Of a DNA stretch of 64,000 nucleotides, positions 59,277-64,000 are shown piece by piece; positions within the stretch are counted from its first letter, which is position 1, and each line of letters opens with the position of its first letter. Source of the stretch: Mesorhizobium qingshengii (GTDB lineage: Bacteria; Pseudomonadota; Alphaproteobacteria; Rhizobiales; Rhizobiaceae); assembly GCF_027563465.1 (NCBI RefSeq), contig NZ_JAPFQA010000020.1:1-64000 (forward strand), written 5' to 3'. Below the pieces are notes generated by a model. That model was not told where the DNA came from. It searched no databases and worked only from the letters and a program-made list of their open reading frames with translations. The position numbers were made by a program, and so were the translations under genes.

Positions 59277-61202
59277 ATGTCGCAGGAAGACCAGGAGAGA
59301 AAGACGATCCTCAGCAGGCGTCAATTGCTGGGGACGACGGCGGCGCTTGCCGCGGCGGGGGCTGCCGGCGTCGGCGGTGGACTGGCGCTGAACGGGGGCG
59401 TGGTTGCAAGGGCGTCTGCCAGCGAGAAGGGCGAGCAGGAATTCGAGGTCAAGCCCGGCGAGCTGGATGAGTACTACGTGTTCTTTTCCAGCGGCCAGAC
59501 CGGCGAGGTCCGCATCATGGGCGCGCCCTCCATGCGCGAAATGATGCGCATCCCTGTCTTCAACCGCTGCAGCGCCACCGGCTGGGGGCTGACCAACGAG
59601 AGCCGCAAGATCCTGACCGAGGGTCTGCTGCCGGAGACCGTCGAGTTCCTCAAGGACCGCGGCGGCATCTACCTCAACGGCGACCTGCACCACCCCCACC
59701 CCTCGCAAACGGACGGCACCTACGACGGCCGCTACTTGTTCGTCAACGACAAGGCCAACACGCGCGTCGCCCGCATCCGGCTCGACGTGATGAAGTGCGA
59801 CAAGATCATCCAGCTGCCGAACCAGCATACGGTGCACGGGCTGCGCGTGCAGAAATATCCCAGGACCGGCTACGTGTTCTGCAACGGCGAGGACCGCGTT
59901 CCGATCCCCAATGACGGCAAGATCCTGGATGACAGCAAGCAGTACCATTCCATTTTCAGTGCCGTGGACGGCGACACGATGAAGGTGGCCTGGCAGGTGA
60001 TGGTGGACGGCAACCTCGACAATGTCGACGCCGACTACCAGGGCAAGTACGCCTTCTCCACCTGCTACAATTCCGAGGAGGGCATCAACCTCGAGCAGTC
60101 GATGGCGAAGGAGCAGGACTGGATCGTGATCTTCAATCTGAAGCGCATCGAGGACGCGGTGAAGAGGGGGGACTACAAGGAAATGGGGGGCGTGCCGGTC
60201 ATCGACGGGCGTCACGGCTCACCCTACACCCGCTACGTGCCGGTGCCCAACAGCCCGCACGGCATCAACACGGCGCCGGACGGCATCCATGTGGTGGCCA
60301 ACGGCAAGCTGTCGCCAACAGTGACGGTGTTCGACGTGCGCAAGTTCGATGACCTTTTCGACGACAAGATCAAGCCGCGCGACACGGTGGTGGCCGAGCC
60401 GGAACTGGGGCTCGGGCCGTTGCACACGGCCTATGACGGTCGCGGCAACGCCTACACCACGCTGTTCATCGACAGCCAGATCTGCAAGTGGAACATCGAG
60501 GACGCCAAGCGCTCCTTCGCCGGCGAGAAGGTCGACCCGATCCGCCAGAAGCTCGACGTTCACTATCAGCCTGGCCACAACCATTCCTCCATGGGCCAGA
60601 CCAAGGAGGCGGACGGCAAGTGGCTGATCTCGCTGAACAAGTTCTCCAAGGACCGCTACCTCAATGTCGGCCCGCTGAAGCCGGAAAACGACCAGCTCAT
60701 CGACATTTCCGGTGACCAGATGGTGCTGGTGCATGACAGCCCGAGCTTTGCCGAGCCGCACGACGCGACCCTCGTCCACCGCTCGAAGATCAACCCGATC
60801 AGCATCTGGGACCGGGCCGATCCGTTCTTCGAGGATGCGGTCAAGCAGGCGAAGGCCGACGGCATCGACCTGATGGTGGACAGCGAGGTGATCCGCGACG
60901 GCAACAAGGTGCGCGTTTACATGACGTCCTCGGCGCCGGCCTTCGGGCTGGAGAGCTTCAGCGTCAAGCAGGGCGACGAGGTCACGGTCTACGTGACCAA
61001 CATCGACGAGGTGGAGGACCTCACCCACGGCTTCGCCATCATCAACTACGGCATCAACATGGAGGTGGCCCCCCACGCCACGGCGTCGGTGACGTTCAAG
61101 GCAAGCAAGCCTGGCGTCTACTGGTACTACTGCTCCTGGTTCTGCCACGCCATGCACATGGAGATGCAGGGCCGCATGTTCGTAGAGCCACAAGGCGTCT
61201 AG
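59277..61202 (+). CDS. nosZ: Nitrous-oxide reductase, Tat type (clade I)
   Basis: A 641-residue periplasmic multicopper enzyme that reduces N2O to N2. The N-terminus has the twin-arginine signal SRRQLLGTTAALAAAGAAGV. The seven-bladed propeller carries the CuZ histidines, including DLHHPHPSQTDG, the PHGINTAPDG and GHNHSSMGQT segments. The C-terminal cupredoxin domain binds CuA through Cys619, Cys623, His and Met in CSWFCHAMHMEM. A full-length, intact protein. RBS AAAGGAGAG; it follows nosR by 23 bases. Its Tat signal marks it as clade I, typical of alphaproteobacterial denitrifiers. Confidence 0.98.
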   Translation: MSQEDQERKTILSRRQLLGTTAALAAAGAAGVGGGLALNGGVVARASASEKGEQEFEVKPGELDEYYVFFSSGQTGEVRIMGAPSMREMMRIPVFNRCSATGWGLTNESRKILTEGLLPETVEFLKDRGGIYLNGDLHHPHPSQTDGTYDGRYLFVNDKANTRVARIRLDVMKCDKIIQLPNQHTVHGLRVQKYPRTGYVFCNGEDRVPIPNDGKILDDSKQYHSIFSAVDGDTMKVAWQVMVDGNLDNVDADYQGKYAFSTCYNSEEGINLEQSMAKEQDWIVIFNLKRIEDAVKRGDYKEMGGVPVIDGRHGSPYTRYVPVPNSPHGINTAPDGIHVVANGKLSPTVTVFDVRKFDDLFDDKIKPRDTVVAEPELGLGPLHTAYDGRGNAYTTLFIDSQICKWNIEDAKRSFAGEKVDPIRQKLDVHYQPGHNHSSMGQTKEADGKWLISLNKFSKDRYLNVGPLKPENDQLIDISGDQMVLVHDSPSFAEPHDATLVHRSKINPISIWDRADPFFEDAVKQAKADGIDLMVDSEVIRDGNKVRVYMTSSAPAFGLESFSVKQGDEVTVYVTNIDEVEDLTHGFAIINYGINMEVAPHATASVTFKASKPGVYWYYCSWFCHAMHMEMQGRMFVEPQGV

Positions 61203-61205
61203 AAC

Positions 61206-62594
61206 GTGTTTCGCGTCGAGCACCTGGCAGTAACGGCAATGGTGGCGTTTTTCGCCACCGTTGCCGGCCACGCAGCCATCGCGGCAGAGATCGCCGTGCC
61301 GGCGGATGCTGCGCCCATGCAGGCGGCGGTGGACGCCGCCGCGCCCGGCGACGTGCTGCGTCTTGCGCCGGGCGAGCATCGCGGACCGGTCATCATCGCC
61401 AAACCGCTGACGTTACAGGGGGAGCCGGGGGCGTCGCTGAAGGGCAACGGGCAGGGCAGCGTCGTGACGCTGCTGGCGCCCGATGCAGCCGTGCGTGGTC
61501 TTGAGATCGAAGGCTCCGGCATGGACCTCGACGCCATGGATGCAGGCGTGTTCGCCACCGAGAGCGCGACGCGCGCGCAGATCGAGAACAATTCGGTCGT
61601 CGGCAACCTCTACGGCATCTATCTGCACGGGGCGCGCGACGCGGTGGCGCGCAACAATCGCATCGAGGGCCTGCGCGAGGGGCGCACCAGCCGGTCCGGC
61701 AGCGGCGTCTCGGTGTGGAACGCGCCGGGGGCGAAGGTCATCGGCAACACCATCCGCTTCGGTCGCGACGGCATCTTCGCCAACGCCAGCCGGAACAACG
61801 AATTCAGGGGCAACGCCTTCACCAACCTGCGTTTCGGCGTCCACTACATGTACACCAACGACAGCGTGATCGCCGACAACGTGTCGACCGGCAACATCGT
61901 CGGCTATGCCATCATGTATTCCAACGGCCTGAAGGTCACTGGCAATGTGTCTGACGGCGATCGCGACAACGGTCTTCTGTTCAACTACGCCAATGGTTCC
62001 GAGATCAGCGGCAACGTCGTGCACGGTGGCCCGCAGCCAGCCGGCCGCTGGACCAGCAACGGGCAACGCTTCGTCGCGGATCAGGACCTGCCAGCCGCCG
62101 ATGGCGCCGCAGCGGCCCTCGCGGCGCCCTCGGGCATGCGCATAGGCCCGGAAAAATGTGTCTTCATCTACAATGCCAACAAGAACCGCTTCAGTGGCAA
62201 CCTCTTCGAGGGTTGCGAGATCGGCGTGCACTTTACGGCAGGTTCTGAGGGTAATGCCATGACCGGCAACGCCTTCGTGCGCAACCGCAATCAGGTCAAG
62301 TATGTCGGGACCCGCTCGCTCGACTGGTCAAGCGGCGGCCGTGGCAACTACTGGAGCGACAACCCGGCCTTCGACCTTGACGGCGACGGGGTCGCCGACA
62401 AGCCTTACCGGCCGAACGACGTGATCGACAGGGTTTTGTGGCAGACGCCGGCGGCGAAGGTGCTGGTCAACAGCCCGGCCGTGCAGGTGATCCGCTGGGC
62501 GCAGGCGCGCTTCCCGGGAGTGTTCCCCGGCGGCGTGATGGACAGCCGTCCGCTCATGGATCCCGACGGCATCGAGGGAAGGAGACGACCATGA
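61206..62594 (+). CDS. nosD: NosD, periplasmic copper-site maturation protein
   Basis: A 462-residue exported right-handed beta-helix (CASH domain) protein. After a Sec signal (cleavage near AIAA, residue 27) come repeats with NxxxGNxxxxN pattern: NSVVGNLYGIYLHGARD, GNTIRFGRDGIFANASRNNEF, NLRFGVHYMYTNDSVIADNV, GYAIMYSNGLKVTGNVSDGD, NGLLFNYANGSEISGN, and the conserved GRGNYWSDNPAFDLDGDGVADKPY end. With NosF and NosY it forms the ABC complex that delivers sulfur and copper for the CuZ site. GTG start three bases after nosZ; its stop overlaps nosF (ATGA). Confidence 0.95.
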   Translation: MFRVEHLAVTAMVAFFATVAGHAAIAAEIAVPADAAPMQAAVDAAAPGDVLRLAPGEHRGPVIIAKPLTLQGEPGASLKGNGQGSVVTLLAPDAAVRGLEIEGSGMDLDAMDAGVFATESATRAQIENNSVVGNLYGIYLHGARDAVARNNRIEGLREGRTSRSGSGVSVWNAPGAKVIGNTIRFGRDGIFANASRNNEFRGNAFTNLRFGVHYMYTNDSVIADNVSTGNIVGYAIMYSNGLKVTGNVSDGDRDNGLLFNYANGSEISGNVVHGGPQPAGRWTSNGQRFVADQDLPAADGAAAALAAPSGMRIGPEKCVFIYNANKNRFSGNLFEGCEIGVHFTAGSEGNAMTGNAFVRNRNQVKYVGTRSLDWSSGGRGNYWSDNPAFDLDGDGVADKPYRPNDVIDRVLWQTPAAKVLVNSPAVQVIRWAQARFPGVFPGGVMDSRPLMDPDGIEGRRRP

Positions 62595-63508
62595 GCTTCA
62601 ACATCGAACTCGACGCAGTCGCGCGGCAGTATGGGTCCGTCAGGGCGGTGGACGGCGTCTCCTTTGCGGCCGCCGCAGGCGAGGTCATCGCCCTCGTGGG
62701 CCACAACGGCGCCGGCAAGACCACGCTCATCAAGCTCATGCTCGGGCTTGCGCGGCCCACTTCGGGCTCGGTCTGCGTGCTCGGGCAGGACCCGGCCGCC
62801 GGAGACGTGACCGTTCGCCGGCGTCTGGGCTATCTTCCCGAAAATGTCTCCTTCAATCCGGCCCTCACGGGTCGCGAGACGCTGCGCTTCTATGTCCAGC
62901 TCAAGGGCGGCCCGCCAAAGGAGGCCGAGGCGCTGCTGCAGCGGATCGGTCTTGCCCATGCCGCCGACCGACGCATCGGCACGTATTCCAAGGGAATGCG
63001 CCAGCGGCTGGGACTGGCGCAGGCGATGATCGGCAGCCCGGCGGTGCTTTTGCTGGATGAGCCGACCACCGGGCTCGACCCCGAACTGCGCCAGCAGTTC
63101 TATGGGATCGTGCGCGAGATGCAGGCGGCAGGGACGACCGTGCTTCTGTCTTCCCATGCGCTGAACGAGCTGGAGGGCAATGCCGGCCGTGTCGTCATCC
63201 TCAACGAAGGCCGCAAGATCGCCGATGGCTCGCTGGACGAATTGCGCCGTATCGCGCGACTGCCGACGAGGATCCGCCTCACGGCCGCCGAGGGTGGCGC
63301 GCGGCGCCTGAGGGAATGGATGGGAGAGCCGAAAGGCCTCAGGCAGATCAACGGTCACATCGTCGAGATCGACGCCTCGCCTGAGGACAAGGCCGCCTTC
63401 CTGCGCCGGGCCGCGGGCGAGGGCGCCCCCTTCGAGGATCTCGACATGGTGCCGCCCGGCCTCGATGAACTCTATGCACATTTCCTCGCGGGGAGGGCAT
63501 CCAAGTGA
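62591..63508 (+). CDS. nosF: NosF, ABC ATPase of N2O reductase maturation
   Basis: A 305-residue ATPase: Walker A GHNGAGKTTLIKLML near residues 38-50, signature YSKGMRQRLGLAQAMI near 135, Walker B VLLLDEPTTGLDPELRQQ near 155 and H-loop SSHALNELE near 190. A small C-terminal domain follows. It powers the NosDFY transporter in the inner membrane. Start overlaps nosD stop by four bases, and the stop overlaps the GTG of nosY. Confidence 0.96.
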   Translation: MSFNIELDAVARQYGSVRAVDGVSFAAAAGEVIALVGHNGAGKTTLIKLMLGLARPTSGSVCVLGQDPAAGDVTVRRRLGYLPENVSFNPALTGRETLRFYVQLKGGPPKEAEALLQRIGLAHAADRRIGTYSKGMRQRLGLAQAMIGSPAVLLLDEPTTGLDPELRQQFYGIVREMQAAGTTVLLSSHALNELEGNAGRVVILNEGRKIADGSLDELRRIARLPTRIRLTAAEGGARRLREWMGEPKGLRQINGHIVEIDASPEDKAAFLRRAAGEGAPFEDLDMVPPGLDELYAHFLAGRASK

Positions 63509-64000
63509 AGACGATCCTGCTGCTCTCGGCCAAGGAGGTGCGCGAAGGCCTGCGCAACCGCTGGGTGATCGCCGCCACGGGGCTTCTGGCAGCTCTGGCG
63601 CTGACTCTCGTCTTCCTCGGGAGCGCGCCTGCCGGCACGGTCGGCGCCAGCGCGCTGGATGTCGTGGTGATCAGCCTCGCCAGCCTGACCATCTTCGTCG
63701 TGCCGTTGATCGCGCTGCTGATTTCGCACGATGCCATCGTCGGCGAGATTGAGCGCGGCACCATGACGCTGCTGCTTTCTTATCCGGTCCGTCGCCGTCA
63801 GGTGCTGCTCGGCAAGTTCCTGGGTCATCTCGCGATACTGGCTTTCGCCACCTGCGTCGGCTACGGGCTTGCCGCACTGGCGCTGGTGGCGACGGACATG
63901 GGGATTGGGGGGCAAAGCTGGACGGCGTTCGCGATGATGACGGCGTCGTCGGTGCTGCTGGGCGCCGTCTTTGTGGCGATCGGCTATCTGGTCAGCGCGC
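63505..64000 (+). CDS. nosY: NosY, ABC permease (N-terminal part)
   Basis: The first 165 codons of the NosDFY permease; the gene continues beyond the window. The GTG start overlaps the nosF stop (GTGA). It opens with LLLSAKEVREGLRNRWVIAATGLLAALALTLVFLG, followed by VVVISLASLTIFVVPLIALLISHDAIVGEIERGTMTLLLSYPVRRRQVLLGKF, typical of ABC-2 permeases of the NosY type. nosL and nosX would be expected downstream. Confidence 0.93.
   Translation, partial: MKTILLLSAKEVREGLRNRWVIAATGLLAALALTLVFLGSAPAGTVGASALDVVVISLASLTIFVVPLIALLISHDAIVGEIERGTMTLLLSYPVRRRQVLLGKFLGHLAILAFATCVGYGLAALALVATDMGIGGQSWTAFAMMTASSVLLGAVFVAIGYLVSA

Overview
The window is GC-rich DNA from an alphaproteobacterium, most likely a rhizobial genus of the Phyllobacteriaceae (Mesorhizobium-like). 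This is inferred from gene content: a fused MrpAB antiporter like the rhizobial Pha systems, remnants of MucR/Ros and DUF982 genes, NnrR-type control boxes and an alphaproteobacterial Tat-exported NosZ. No rRNA, tRNA, CRISPR array or intact insertion sequence was seen.

Layout. 1-4.8 kb: the end of an SDR gene, a napC remnant, a DUF1800/DUF1501 pair and a small conserved gene. 5-26 kb: redox and stress operons, namely DUF5602-cupredoxin-histidine kinase; a LysR regulator divergent from a three-gene GMC dehydrogenase complex with its cytochrome c; a transaldolase-family gene; a Rieske/FAD reductase; a 5-FCL-like gene followed by a solitary cytochrome oxidase subunit I and a Tim44-like gene; a second, paralogous LysR; and a winged-helix-like gene/CBS-BON/haemoglobin/hydantoinase operon. 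26-36.9 kb: MarR and a ClC channel, three Rnk/GreA-type genes, YihY, small genes, pseudogene debris and long gene-poor stretches. 36.9-43 kb: the complete mrpAB-C-D-E-F-G cation/proton antiporter operon on the minus strand, preceded by a possible leader peptide. 43.5-51 kb: an M20 amidohydrolase, a TRIC-type channel, an FMN reductase, DoxX and a second GMC complex resembling the three-subunit FAD glucose dehydrogenases. 51.6-64 kb: a denitrification block with a polytopic membrane protein, DUF2249, DUF1858, an NnrR-type Crp/Fnr regulator, pseudoazurin, a ferritin-like protein and nosRZDFY, cut by the window end.

The main new observation is a 30-bp bipartite sequence that occurs five times, at about 5.0, 7.9, 12.6, 19.8 and 22.2 kb. 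A left half like TTGCACT is separated by exactly 13 bp from a right half ATTTCGTTTG. Each copy points into a redox operon, and two copies lie directly beside the two paralogous lysR genes. This suggests one regulon joining periplasmic dehydrogenase, cytochrome c, cupredoxin, Rieske reductase, cytochrome oxidase subunit I and truncated haemoglobin. A second network is visible in the nos region, where three TTTG-N8-CAAA boxes precede the membrane-protein operon, pseudoazurin and nosR.

The accessory parts show clear decay: remnants of napC, mucR, DUF982 and a TRIC gene, plus two loci (21.2 and 34.4 kb) that look like complementary deletion products of one duplicated DUF488-rnk segment.
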